From contig NZ_QXMG01000054.1 in NCBI RefSeq assembly GCF_003569765.1, positions 1 through 38,401 of the forward strand: 38,401 nt of DNA. Reading direction: 5' to 3'. Numbering within the stretch: the stretch's first letter is position 1; the number at the start of each line of letters is the position of its first letter. Origin of the DNA: Caldimonas tepidiphila. GTDB lineage: Bacteria > Pseudomonadota > Gammaproteobacteria > Burkholderiales > Burkholderiaceae_C. This document shows, piece by piece, positions 26,611-34,878 of the stretch. A program made the translations under genes and the position numbers. The notes under the pieces are model-generated. The model had not been told where the DNA came from and ran no database searches. It saw nothing but the letters and a program-made list of their open reading frames with translations.

Positions 26611-27675
26611 TCAGAGTGCGCGGGCCACAGCGTCGCCGAAAGCCTTGCAGCCCATCGCGCCGCCCAGGTCCGCCGTGCGGGTGGCGGGGTTGGCCAAGAC
26701 GCGGTCCACAGCTGCTTCGATGGCGGTGCCGGCTTCGAAGAGGGCTGGCACGTTGCGGTGCTCGCCCATCCACTGCGCCAGCATTGCGACCGACAGGATC
26801 ATGGACGTCGGGTTGGCCTTGTCCTTGCCCTGGATATCGGGTGCCGAGCCGTGCTGAGCCTGAGCGCAGCAAAGGTTGTCGCCGGCCATTACCGAGCCGG
26901 CCAGCCCCAGGCTGCCGGACAGTTCGCTGGCCAGGTCGGAGAGGATGTCGCCGTAGAAGTTCTCGGCGACCATCACGTCGAAGCGCTCAGGGTTGCGAAC
27001 CAGATAGGCGGTGGATGCGTCGACCAGCAGGTCGTCGAACTGCACCTCGGGGAAGTCCTTGGCGACCTGGCGTGCGCACTCCAGGAACAGCCCGTCGGTC
27101 ATGTGGAAACTGTTGGCCTTGTGGATGGCCGTGACCTTCTTGCGGCGCTTCATTGCCAACTCAAAGGCTCGGCGTGCGATGCGCTCGCTGCAGTGACGTG
27201 TGATCTTACGCACCGAGAGGGCCATATCGGGGGTGGGCATCATCTCGCCCCAACCCTGGGCCATGTTGCGGTCCGGATAGAAGCCCTCGGTGGCCTCGCG
27301 CATGATCACGAGGTCCATGCGCTTGCCCGGCTTCATGTTGGACTCCAGGAAGTCGCGCGTGCGCGCCGGGCGCACGTTGGCATAGAGGTCCAGCTGCACG
27401 CGGAAGGCCGCAGAGATGTTGCGCCCGCCCTTTTCAGGCTTCGGGTAGTCGGCGTGCGACTGCGTGCCCAGGATGATGCCGTCGTAGCCGCGGGCCTTCT
27501 GCAGCACCTCCTCGCGCAGCGTGGTGCCGTGCTTTTCCAGACTGACGAAGCCCACATCCTCGTAGTCGAACTGCAGGCCCAGCTTGAACTTGGCGTCTGC
27601 GGCCTGGAGGACGTTCACGGAGGCTGCAACGATCTCGGGGCCGATGCCGTCGCCGGGGAGAACCAGAATTTTCAT
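26611..27675 (-). CDS. Isopropylmalate/tartrate-type beta-decarboxylating dehydrogenase
   Basis: 354-residue member of the isocitrate/isopropylmalate dehydrogenase family, which oxidises a 2-hydroxy acid with NAD(P)+ and decarboxylates the product using Mg2+ or Mn2+. Visible: MKILVLPGDGIGPEIV, substrate arginines in RVQLDLYANVRPAR, REATEGFY, catalytic Lys and Asn in IHKANSFHMTDG, metal Asp residues in NFYGDILSDLASEL, and the cofactor loop HGSAPDIQGKDKANP. The RVQLDLYANVRP segment departs from the SxxxR pattern of LeuB, so tartrate, homoisocitrate or another 3-substituted malate is as likely as isopropylmalate. Its setting among Bug receptors and a lactonase-like amidohydrolase, with no leuC/leuD, argues for catabolism rather than leucine synthesis. 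Confidence 0.88.
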   Translation of the reverse strand: MKILVLPGDGIGPEIVAASVNVLQAADAKFKLGLQFDYEDVGFVSLEKHGTTLREEVLQKARGYDGIILGTQSHADYPKPEKGGRNISAAFRVQLDLYANVRPARTRDFLESNMKPGKRMDLVIMREATEGFYPDRNMAQGWGEMMPTPDMALSVRKITRHCSERIARRAFELAMKRRKKVTAIHKANSFHMTDGLFLECARQVAKDFPEVQFDDLLVDASTAYLVRNPERFDVMVAENFYGDILSDLASELSGSLGLAGSVMAGDNLCCAQAQHGSAPDIQGKDKANPTSMILSVAMLAQWMGEHRNVPALFEAGTAIEAAVDRVLANPATRTADLGGAMGCKAFGDAVARAL

Positions 27676-27723
27676 GATCAGTACTTTGGTGGTGAAGTGA
27701 GGGGAATGTGACGCCGTGCTACG

Positions 27724-28698
27724 TCAGTCGAGCTTGATGCGGGCGTCCTTGATGACCTTGGACCAGCGGCTGGACTGCGCCTTCATGAACTCGCCCAGCT
27801 GCGCAGGCGTGCCGCCGACGGGAATGGCGCCAATGGCGTCCAGCTTGGCCACAACGGCAGGGTCCTTGAGCACCGCGTTGACCTCGGTGTTGAGCCACTG
27901 CACCGCCGCGGCCGGCGTGTTGGCCGGTGCCAGGAAGCCGTACCAGGCCGGCACGTCGAAGTCCTTGATGCCCTGCTCGGCAAAGGTAGGGACGTTGGGC
28001 AGCTCGCGCAGGCGTTGGCTGGCCGCCACCCCGACGGCCCGCACCTTGTTGCCCTTGACATGAGGCAGAGCCGACGTCGAGGTGTCAAACATCAGGTCGA
28101 TCTGGCCGCCGATGAGGTCCGTCATCGCCGGGGAGCTGCCCTTGTACGGGATGTGCACCAGATCGGTCTTGGTTTGCAGCTTGAAGAGTTCGCCTGCTAA
28201 GTGCACCGAGGTGCCCGAGCCGCCGGAGCCGAAATTGAGGTCGCCCGGCTTGGCCTTGGCGGCGGCCACCACGCCGGCCACGTCCTTCATGGGCGAGGAG
28301 GCCGGAACGATGAGGACCGTGGGTGCATTGGCGATATGCACCACTGGCACGAAGTCCTTGTCCGAGTTGTAGCGCAGGCTCGCGTAGAGGTGCGGGTTGG
28401 CCGACAGCGTGAACTGGCCCAGCAGGAAGGTGTAGCCGTCAGCCGTGGCGCGCGCAGCTGCCTCGTTGCCGATGTTGGTACCGCCTCCGCCGCGGTTGTC
28501 GATGACGAAACTCTTGCCCGTGCGCTCGGTGAGCTTGGTCGTAATCATGCGGGCGACGTTGTCGCTGCCGCCGCCGACAGCGAAAGGCACGATCACGGTG
28601 ATTGGCTTGGCAGGATAGGTCTGCGCCTGGACGATGGATGGCAGCATGGCGAGGGCAGGGGCGCCCAGCGCTAGCCCGAGAGCAAAACGTCTGTTCAT
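27724..28698 (-). CDS. Bug-family periplasmic receptor 5
   Basis: 324-residue Bug/TctC-type receptor. Signal peptide about 1-25 (MNRRFALGLALGAPALAMLP, cleavage near VQAQT). Signatures: ITVIVPFAVGGGSDNVARMI, FVIDNRGGGGTNIGNEAA, NFGSGGSGTSVHLAGELF, HIPYKGSSPAMTDLIGGQIDLMF, LPNVPTFAEQGI. The ATG at 28696-28698 is chosen because it opens a standard signal peptide; 29 extra in-frame residues upstream are not signal-like. Located 34 bases after the ABM gene and 48 before the dehydrogenase gene. Confidence 0.92.
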   Translation of the reverse strand: MNRRFALGLALGAPALAMLPSIVQAQTYPAKPITVIVPFAVGGGSDNVARMITTKLTERTGKSFVIDNRGGGGTNIGNEAAARATADGYTFLLGQFTLSANPHLYASLRYNSDKDFVPVVHIANAPTVLIVPASSPMKDVAGVVAAAKAKPGDLNFGSGGSGTSVHLAGELFKLQTKTDLVHIPYKGSSPAMTDLIGGQIDLMFDTSTSALPHVKGNKVRAVGVAASQRLRELPNVPTFAEQGIKDFDVPAWYGFLAPANTPAAAVQWLNTEVNAVLKDPAVVAKLDAIGAIPVGGTPAQLGEFMKAQSSRWSKVIKDARIKLD

Positions 28699-28732
28699 GG
28701 CAGTGATTCCTGAAAAAGGTGAGGCGGCGGCT

Positions 28733-29032
28733 TCAGAACGGCTGCAGGACCGTTGCGACGTGTTCGACCCGCGGCGCGGTTTCAAAGCAATGAGCTACCA
28801 AGCGGCGCCAGCCCTGGAAGTCCTCGGAGTTGCGGAAGTGGACGGTGTGGTCCTCAACGGTCTCCCACTGCACGACCAGCCGGTAGTGCGTGAGTTGTTC
28901 GATACCGCGCTGCAGCGACAGGCCGTGGCAGCCCTTGGCGCGCTGGAACAGCGGTGCGGCCTCGGCCACGCCCTGCTCGAACGCGGACTCCATGCCGGGC
29001 TTCACGGCGATGTGGGCGATTTCGAAAATCAC
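28733..29032 (-). CDS. Antibiotic-biosynthesis-monooxygenase (ABM) fold protein
   Basis: 99 residues starting at GTG 29032 (IFEIAHIAVKPGMESAFEQGVAEAAPLF), overlapping the cupin stop by four bases (GTGA). It has the short dimeric alpha-beta barrel pattern of ABM proteins: a first strand EIAHIAVKPG, a helix, then GCHGLSLQRGIEQLTHYRLVVQWETVEDH and a final helix ending FETAPRVEHVATVL. Members include cofactor-free monooxygenases and heme-degrading enzymes, but many are uncharacterised. Translational coupling to the cupin suggests the two act together. Specific chemistry cannot be deduced. Confidence 0.78.
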   Translation of the reverse strand: MIFEIAHIAVKPGMESAFEQGVAEAAPLFQRAKGCHGLSLQRGIEQLTHYRLVVQWETVEDHTVHFRNSEDFQGWRRLVAHCFETAPRVEHVATVLQPF

Positions 29033-29448
29033 TTGTTGTGCTCCGCGGAGACGAAGTTGGTCACGCCGGTCTCGGTGAGCGTGCGCGTGGCGTCCAACCG
29101 GGCATAGATCCACAGGATCTTCATCGGCTGCGTGTCAGAGAGGTTGCGGAAGCGGTGCGAGAGGTTGGGCGGCAGCCAGGTGGTGTCCAGCGGCTGCAGC
29201 CGCACCGACTCCTGGCCTTCGACATCAAGCATGGCCTCGCCTTCGAGCAGCATCACGCTTTCTTCGCAGTTGTGGCTGTGGAAAGGGATCTTGGTGCCCG
29301 GCCCGAAAGTCGTGATGCCGTTGATGAACGCCTTGGCCCCCACCGACGGACCAACCAGCGGCGTGGTGCTGGCGCCGCCGCCCCGGTCATGGCTTTTGAT
29401 GCTGGAAGGCCGCAGCACGGCAGCCTTGGGCTGTTGGGTTTCAGACAT
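29029..29448 (-). CDS. Single-domain cupin protein
   Basis: 139-residue cupin. Motif 1 is present as PFHSHNCEESVMLLEGEAMLDVEG (metal-binding His, His, Glu) and motif 2 as LPPNLSHRFRN (His). Such proteins bind Fe, Mn or Zn and include small dioxygenases, isomerases and regulators' sensory domains; here there is no DNA-binding domain. It follows the amidohydrolase by 33 bases and overlaps the ABM gene by four, so it is part of the same operon and may handle an oxidised intermediate. Confidence 0.85.
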   Translation of the reverse strand: MSETQQPKAAVLRPSSIKSHDRGGGASTTPLVGPSVGAKAFINGITTFGPGTKIPFHSHNCEESVMLLEGEAMLDVEGQESVRLQPLDTTWLPPNLSHRFRNLSDTQPMKILWIYARLDATRTLTETGVTNFVSAEHNK

Positions 29449-29481
29449 AGTTTGTCTCTTGGGCGTTGGAAAAGACGGTGA

Positions 29482-30399
29482 TCAGGCTGAGGCGAAGACG
29501 GCAAAGCCGTAGAGCTCGGCGGGATTGCTCACCAGGATGCGGTTCAGCACCGCGGCGTCGACCCAGGACTGCAAGGCGGCCAGGCTGGCCGACAGGTCCA
29601 CGGATCGGAAGGGTTCAATGCGGGCGGGATTACGGTCGCGCCCACCGCCGGTATGCGGCCAGTCCGAGCCCCACAGCAACCGGTCGGGGCGGGCCTGCGC
29701 TAGCGTGCGCACCAGCAATGCCAGGTCGGCGTGGTGCGGCTCATCGGCCGACACCCGGTAGAAGGCGGAGAGCTTCAGCCAGATGCAGCCCGTGGCCAGC
29801 AGATCCAGCAGCGTCTGCAGCGGCGCCGCCGCTGCGTCAGTCTGCTCTGCACGCAACCCACCGAAGTGATCCAGCACCACCGGCACTCGGAACTGTTCCA
29901 ACGTCTGCGCAACGGTGGACAGCAGCGACGCAGCGCAATGAAGCTGCACGCACCAGCCCGGCAGGTCCACAAGGGCGGCGGCCCGTTGCAACTCGGCCAG
30001 CACGCGCGAAGGATCCGTCTCGTGGCGCACCTCCAAGTTCAGCCGGATGCCTCGCACCCCGGCGGCATGCAACACCAGCAGGTCATAGCGCGTCAGGCGC
30101 TCCAGGTCGACCACGGCAATGCCGCGGCAGCGCTCCTGGCCCAGCTTCGCAATGGCATTAAGCATGCACGCGTTGTCAGTGCCGTACACGCTGGGCTGCA
30201 CAAGCACCACGCGCTCGACCCCCAGTCGAGCATGGCATTCGCGCAGAGCCGCAACGCTGGCCTCACCCGGGGTGTAGCTGCGCCCGCCGCTGTAGCGAAA
30301 CCGGGCCGGCTCAAACACATGGACATGCGCATCAGTGGCGCCAGGTGGAAGCGCAGTTTGAGCCGGCAGAAGGGAAGCGCAAGAAGTCATGGTCTGCAT
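29482..30399 (-). CDS. LigI-like amidohydrolase 2, paralog A
   Basis: 305-residue amidohydrolase of the 2-pyrone-4,6-dicarboxylate lactonase/galactarolactone isomerase branch. Signatures: PPGATDAHVHVFEPARFRYSGGRSYTP (metal His pair), VLVQPSVYGTDN, GVRGIRLNLEV, VVLDHFGGL and the C-terminal catalytic LLWGSDWPHTGGG (Asp). It closely matches the enzyme at 36139-37077 along its whole length. The ATG at 30397-30399 is chosen, with ATG 30390 or 30426 possible. First gene of the cupin-ABM-Bug-dehydrogenase cluster; likely opens a lactone of a dicarboxylic acid that the cluster then oxidises. The true lactone is not known. Confidence 0.87.
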   Translation of the reverse strand: MQTMTSCASLLPAQTALPPGATDAHVHVFEPARFRYSGGRSYTPGEASVAALRECHARLGVERVVLVQPSVYGTDNACMLNAIAKLGQERCRGIAVVDLERLTRYDLLVLHAAGVRGIRLNLEVRHETDPSRVLAELQRAAALVDLPGWCVQLHCAASLLSTVAQTLEQFRVPVVLDHFGGLRAEQTDAAAAPLQTLLDLLATGCIWLKLSAFYRVSADEPHHADLALLVRTLAQARPDRLLWGSDWPHTGGGRDRNPARIEPFRSVDLSASLAALQSWVDAAVLNRILVSNPAELYGFAVFASA

Positions 30400-31448
30400 G
30401 AGGCCTAAAAGCCCAAGTTCTGGCAAGCACCGCGATTGGTTTTGTGTGAGTCTAAAAGACCATCAAAAGAGATGCTAGTAAGAGCTTCTACCTAGAACGG
30501 GCAAGACTGTTGTGCCTTACCTGTGGGCGCGATAGGCCCTTGCAAAAAGTACATCACCCTGTGTGGATAGGCGTTCGTCAGCAGGGATGCGCCGCAAAAG
30601 TCAAGCTGGAGCAAGAAACAAGAAGGAATTTGATATCTCCAAAGTGCCAGATGTTCAGTGCCGGCCACACCTCTCCAGATCTGCGGTGTGCCCCCGGCGC
30701 CCCCACTTCACGACGCGGCTGAGAGCACGGGCCGCTGTGCGCTGCCGGCGCTGACGTCCCTCCTATGCAGGTCCAGTGGGGGAGGCTGCACGCTGCACGC
30801 TGGGTCGCGCCGGCTTGTAGACATTGAATTTGTGAAGTCCGTGGATCCGTGCCGGCGTGATGAGCAGGCCGTGCCACGGCGTCAGGCTAGATGACGTGCT
30901 GCTCGAGTTCGGCTTCGTTGAGGTGGCGGCGCCGTGTGATCTCGCGTTCATCGCCGGGCTGGTGATCCCGGTAGACGGCGGACCGGCAGCGTTCCGATGC
31001 GCATGCCAGGGTTGGCCTTAGAGCCGGGTGGGCTGGCCGCCTGCAGCGTAACCTCGGGATGATCGACAACGATCTAGCGCAGCGTCAGAAGGTGCTCCTC
31101 CTTCAACGAGCGAGGCCTGCCGCCCAAGTTCGCCTCGCCAGCACGACCCCGATCCTTCTTGGCGGCACCCATAGCGACCTCCAGTGACAAGGGTGCCGAA
31201 GCGCTACAGCTTCACCGCCTTGCCCGTGAACGCTGCCATGCGCGTGTGATCTGTCTTCGTCGTCATTGCCTGTCGTCTCTCATGATGGTTCCCAGGCAAG
31301 TTTCCTAGGAACCCAAGCGACCTCAAGTTGTATTGGATGTCTACAAAGGGCAGAGAAGGGTGGTGCGGCGCCCGCTGAGTTCGTCGACTGCCGAGGGTGC
31401 TTCGCCTGCATGGGTGGCAGCAAAGGGGAAACCCCTAGAGCAACTTCG
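30400..31448. other. Largely non-coding stretch between two transport/catabolic clusters
   Basis: About 1.05 kb between the start of paralog A and the tct promoter. It should include the promoter of the minus-strand cluster (AT-rich around 30435-30500, with repeated AAAAGA at 30454-30459 and 30465-30470), but no clear pair of promoter boxes was found. The remainder shows short, conflicting frames without recognisable domains except the decayed reading frame at 30948-31172. It looks like an insertion scar. Confidence 0.45.
30948..31172 (-). pseudogene. Decayed fragment, possibly a transposase N-terminus
   Basis: From ATG 31172 the minus strand reads MGAAKKDRGRAG, GRPRSLKEEHLLTLR, a stop at 31074-31076, then IVVDHPEVTLQAA before losing coherence and stopping at 30948. 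The pattern GRPRSLKEEHLLTLR followed by HPEVTL resembles the N-terminal helix-turn-helix of IS630-like transposases, but the match is short and I am not sure. A further short segment (DEREITRRRHLNEAELEQHV) ends at 30889 in a different frame. Confidence 0.35.
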
Positions 31449-31477
31449 TTGACGCGCCAGAGTGCGCTCTGTATTGT
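31449..31477 (+). promoter_or_regulatory. tctC: Candidate sigma-70 promoter for tctCBA
   Basis: TTGACG at 31449-31454 and TATTGT at 31472-31477 are separated by 17 bases, ideal spacing, with five of six and four of six consensus matches. They lie about 120 bases before the tctC GTG start, leaving a leader of roughly 115 bases. No regulator gene is adjacent. Confidence 0.5.
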
Positions 31478-31599
31478 TCTAACTACTCTGATGATACAAC
31501 AGGTCGACTGGTTGATCGATCCGGCAGGACCGCTTCTAAGGGCCTCGGCGTCAGCTTCCAAGCACTTCTTTGTCTCCCATATACCTAGAGGATGTTTCT

Positions 31600-32562
31600 G
31601 TGAACTCAAAATTTTCCAAGACCATGAAGGGCCTGACTGCAGCTGCACTTGTAGCGATGTCGCTGTCGGCAAATGCGTTCGAGAACGTGAAGTTCATGGT
31701 CCCTGGTACGCCTGGTGGAGGGTTCGATGCAGCCGCCCGGGCGTTAGGCAAGGCTCTGCAGGAGGCGGGGCAGGCCAAGGTAGTCAACTTCGAGTACAAG
31801 CCCGGTGCGGGTGGGGCAATCGGGTTGGCTCAATTCGTCAATGCGAGCAAGGGCGATCCGAATGCATTGATCGTTGTCAGCGCTAACACGGCCACCGGCA
31901 TCCTGCAAACCAAAGCACCTGTTACTTTGGCTCATGCAACTCCGGTTGCCCGCCTCTTCACCGAATACAACGTTATTGCTGTCAATACGAACTCGCCTTT
32001 CAAGACGGCGGGCGATCTGATGGCCGCCATGAAAAAGGATCCGACCAGCATCAAATGGGCGGGAGGCTCCAAGGGATCGGTGGATCACATCGGGGTCATC
32101 GAGATGGCCCAGACAATTGGCATCCCGAGCGACAAGGTCAACTACAGCCCGATGGGCGGTGGCGGCGAGACGGCCGCCGCGTTGCTTGGTGGACATGTGA
32201 ATGTGCTGACTGGCGGCTATCCGGAGATTCAGAAGTTCGTGGCTGCCGGACAGATGCGTCTTCTGGCCGTCGCCTCTCCGCAGCGACTGCCGGGAGTAGA
32301 GGCTCCGACACTGAAGGAGCAGGGCATCGATGTCACGACGGGCAATTTCCGCGTCTTCTATGCCCCTCCCGGTATTTCCGCGGCCCAGCAGGCAGAACTG
32401 GTCAATGCCGTTTCAAAGGCGGTTCAGACTCCTGTTTGGCAAAACGCCCTCAAGGCGAATCTCTGGACACAAACGCTGCTCACGGGCAAGGACCTGGACG
32501 CCTTCGTTTCTTCTGAGAACAATCGCCTTGAAAAGGCGCTCAAGCTTGTTGGCCTGCTGTAA
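31600..32562 (+). CDS. tctC: Tripartite tricarboxylate transporter receptor TctC
   Basis: 320-residue periplasmic substrate-binding protein of the tripartite tricarboxylate transporter. Starts at GTG 31600 after AGAGGA (31587-31592), giving NSKFSKTMKGLTAAALVAMS and a signal peptide ending near ANA-FE. Signatures: VKFMVPGTPGGGFDAAARAL, FEYKPGAGGAIGLAQF, KWAGGSKGSVDHIG, NYSPMGGGGETAAALLGGHVNVL. It differs from the Bug receptors of this window (PGTPGGGFD and YSPMGGGGE in place of VPFxxGG and VPYKG), matching the TctC subgroup that sits with its own membrane genes. The stop TAA abuts the tctB ATG, so they are coupled. Confidence 0.92.
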   Translation: MNSKFSKTMKGLTAAALVAMSLSANAFENVKFMVPGTPGGGFDAAARALGKALQEAGQAKVVNFEYKPGAGGAIGLAQFVNASKGDPNALIVVSANTATGILQTKAPVTLAHATPVARLFTEYNVIAVNTNSPFKTAGDLMAAMKKDPTSIKWAGGSKGSVDHIGVIEMAQTIGIPSDKVNYSPMGGGGETAAALLGGHVNVLTGGYPEIQKFVAAGQMRLLAVASPQRLPGVEAPTLKEQGIDVTTGNFRVFYAPPGISAAQQAELVNAVSKAVQTPVWQNALKANLWTQTLLTGKDLDAFVSSENNRLEKALKLVGLL

Positions 32563-33054
32563 ATGAAGACACGTATCCAGCCCATTCACTTGGCGCTCGG
32601 CGTAGCTGCTCTTGCGCTGGCTCTCTGGCTCGTGATCGGAGCAATGATGCTGCCCGTGGACAAAGGTTACACCGTCGTTGGAACACGGGTCTTTCCCTTG
32701 GGCGTAGCTTTGCTAATGGGTGCCGTCGGCATGGGGCTGGTTACGCAGGCAATCACCGGCGGGTTTCGTTTGCTTGGCAAGGAACCGGAAGTTGCGGAAG
32801 CGAAACTCGCCCGCCAACGTGTGCACGCAGTCGTTTGGGTCTCCGCAGGCCTCCTCGTTGATGCATTGGTAATAGAGCATGTGGGCTTCGTTTTTGCCTC
32901 TACCGTGCTGTTTGCGTTGGCCGCCCGCGGCTTCGGCAGCAAGCGGTGGGCGTACAACGTCGTCATAGGACTTCTGCTGTCCTGGCCGATTTACATAGGC
33001 TTTACGATGGGCTTGGGATTGTCGCTTCCCGGCCTGCTCAAGCCGTGGCTATAA
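32563..33054 (+). CDS. tctB: Tripartite tricarboxylate transporter small membrane subunit TctB
   Basis: 163-residue inner-membrane protein. Four hydrophobic segments are visible at about residues 7-27 (LALGVAALALALWLVIGAMM), 38-60 (GTRVFPLGVALLMGAVG), 90-125 (VWVSAGLLVDALVI, GFVFASTVLFALA) and 135-160 (NVVIGLLLSWPIYIGF). This is the expected length and topology of TctB, which partners TctA. It immediately follows tctC without a gap and precedes tctA by 15 bases. Confidence 0.88.
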   Translation: MKTRIQPIHLALGVAALALALWLVIGAMMLPVDKGYTVVGTRVFPLGVALLMGAVGMGLVTQAITGGFRLLGKEPEVAEAKLARQRVHAVVWVSAGLLVDALVIEHVGFVFASTVLFALAARGFGSKRWAYNVVIGLLLSWPIYIGFTMGLGLSLPGLLKPWL

Positions 33055-33069
33055 ACTGAGTACAAGATT

Positions 33070-34581
33070 ATGTTGGATATCTGGGCCGCATTGCTTGCGG
33101 GGTTCAGCTCCGCGCTCACGCCGGTGAATCTGGCTTGGGGTTTTACGGGATGCCTGTTGGGTACGATGATCGGCGTGCTCCCTGGCATCGGACCTGCCCT
33201 TACGGTTGCGATGTTGCTGCCCCTGACCACCAAGGTGGAGCCGACGGGCGCACTAATCATGTTTGCGGGTGTGTACTACGGTGCGATGTTTGGCGGCTCA
33301 ACGACGTCCATCCTGCTGAACACACCGGGGGAGTCATCGTCGATGGTGACGGCCATGGAGGGCAACCTCATGGCCAAGAACGGACGAGCGGGACCTGCTC
33401 TCGCTACGGCTGCCATCGGCTCATTCGTGGCAGGCACGATTGCTACCGTCCTTGTGACGCTGTTCGCCCCGACTATCGCCAATTTCGCGCTCCGATTCGG
33501 TCCGACCGAGTATTTCTCCATCATCGTGCTCGCGTTCGTGACTGTCTCGGCGCTGCTGGGGTCGTCGATGCTGCGTGGAATGGCCAGCCTGGGGCTGGGC
33601 CTGTCGATCGGTCTGGTCGGCATGGACTCGGTATCCGGATTCGCGCGCTACACCTTGGGCGTTCCAGAACTGATTGATGGCATCGAGGTCGTGCTAGTTG
33701 CTGTTGGACTCTTCGCTGTTGCGGAGTCCCTGTACAACGTTCTTTACGACGGACAGGAAGAGGGAGGCATGCATCGCATGTCTTCGTTGCGGATGACGAC
33801 GGACGATTGGCGTCGCTCCCTTCCGGCCTGGATAAGAGGTACGGCGATTGGCTTTCCGTTCGGATCGATCCCTGCAGGCGGCGCCGAGATCCCTACGTTC
33901 CTGTCGTACGCCGCGGAGCGCAAACTCAGCAAGCACCCGGAGGAATTCGCTCCATCAAAGGGCCGGGGGGCGATCGAAGGTGTTGCGGGTCCGGAGGCAG
34001 CCAACAACGCGTCGTCCACCGGTGCCTTGGTGCCCTTGTTGACGCTGGGCATTCCGACTTCGGCAACCGCCGCTGTCCTTCTGGCGGCGTTCCAGAGCTA
34101 CAACCTGCAGCCGGGGCCGCTGCTGTTCATGACCTCGAGCGACATCGTCTGGGGGCTGATCGCATCGCTTTATGTGGGCAACGTGATCCTCCTAATCTTG
34201 AACCTGCCATTGGTCCGGGTATGGGTCCGGTTGCTCACAATTCCAAAGCACTTTCTTTACGCAGGAATCCTGGTTTTTGCGACCATTGGCGTCTATGCGA
34301 TGCGTCAGTCAACGTTCGATCTGCTACTGATGTTCGCCATCGGGTGGGTTGGAGTTGCCATGCGACGGTTTGACTTCCCCGTCGCACCGGTCATCGTGGG
34401 CATGATCCTGGGGCCGATGGCCGAGAAGCAGCTCCGTCTTGCGCTGGGTCTTGCCCAAGGAGATTGGCTGGTCTTCTTCAAGCAGCCGATTTCCGGCGTG
34501 CTCATGACGATCACCATCCTGGTTCTGTTCGTGCCGTTCTTCCTTCGAAAGCGGGGCATACGACTGGGCGAAGACGATTGA
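33070..34581 (+). CDS. tctA: Tripartite tricarboxylate transporter large membrane subunit TctA
   Basis: 503-residue inner-membrane permease with about eleven or twelve hydrophobic segments. The family signature [19 protein letters not shown] is at residues 36-54 and its second-half counterpart is seen at [27 protein letters not shown]. Also present are [15 protein letters not shown] and [21 protein letters not shown], hallmarks of TctA (DUF112) proteins. It completes the only full tripartite transporter in the window, importing a carboxylate with a cation gradient by family precedent. It may also serve some of the orphan Bug receptors, which is inference. Confidence 0.95.
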   Translation: MLDIWAALLAGFSSALTPVNLAWGFTGCLLGTMIGVLPGIGPALTVAMLLPLTTKVEPTGALIMFAGVYYGAMFGGSTTSILLNTPGESSSMVTAMEGNLMAKNGRAGPALATAAIGSFVAGTIATVLVTLFAPTIANFALRFGPTEYFSIIVLAFVTVSALLGSSMLRGMASLGLGLSIGLVGMDSVSGFARYTLGVPELIDGIEVVLVAVGLFAVAESLYNVLYDGQEEGGMHRMSSLRMTTDDWRRSLPAWIRGTAIGFPFGSIPAGGAEIPTFLSYAAERKLSKHPEEFAPSKGRGAIEGVAGPEAANNASSTGALVPLLTLGIPTSATAAVLLAAFQSYNLQPGPLLFMTSSDIVWGLIASLYVGNVILLILNLPLVRVWVRLLTIPKHFLYAGILVFATIGVYAMRQSTFDLLLMFAIGWVGVAMRRFDFPVAPVIVGMILGPMAEKQLRLALGLAQGDWLVFFKQPISGVLMTITILVLFVPFFLRKRGIRLGEDD

Positions 34582-34605
34582 TGCAGTCGCACAAGGTTCT
34601 ACGCG

Positions 34606-34869
34606 TTGCTGATGCCGACAAGTGCTTCGCTTCCGGAGGGGCCGTCCTTCATCGCCGGGGTGTCGCTCGGTTCGGGTGCCACCCTCAGTTCTATCGCGAT
34701 GGAGAACGCCTTGCTGCAGTCGATCATCATCTACGGTATCAACGTGGCCAATTTCTTCAAGCGCCCCGTCTGGCGGGCGCGGTCGCTAATCACGATCGTC
34801 GTCGTGCTCGCGCTGATGGCGTTGCTCTCACTGAAGCGTCGCCAGCCCTTGCGGGCAGTGGCCGCCTGA
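34606..34869 (+). CDS. Small hydrophobic protein or 3' remnant of a membrane protein
   Basis: 87-residue frame beginning at a non-ATG start (TTG/CTG region near 34606) with MPTSASLPEG, then AGVSLGSGATLSSIAMENALLQSIIIYGINVANFFKRP and a transmembrane helix LITIVVVLALMALL before a basic tail KRRQPLRAVAA. I do not recognise the family. The sequence looks like the C-terminal end of a transporter rather than a complete protein. It lies 24 bases after tctA and ten before the chromate-transporter pair, and may mark the joint between the tct region and the more GC-rich downstream module. Confidence 0.4.
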   Translation: MLMPTSASLPEGPSFIAGVSLGSGATLSSIAMENALLQSIIIYGINVANFFKRPVWRARSLITIVVVLALMALLSLKRRQPLRAVAA

Positions 34870-34878
34870 GGTCGTGCC

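Noticed and set aside
26758-27711. 317-codon plus-strand frame opposite the beta-decarboxylating dehydrogenase
   Set aside because: No domain signature; the minus strand carries all catalytic motifs of the dehydrogenase.
30541-30900. Overlapping short frames considered as possible small genes
   Set aside because: No ribosome sites, no coherent codon usage and no recognisable motif in any frame.
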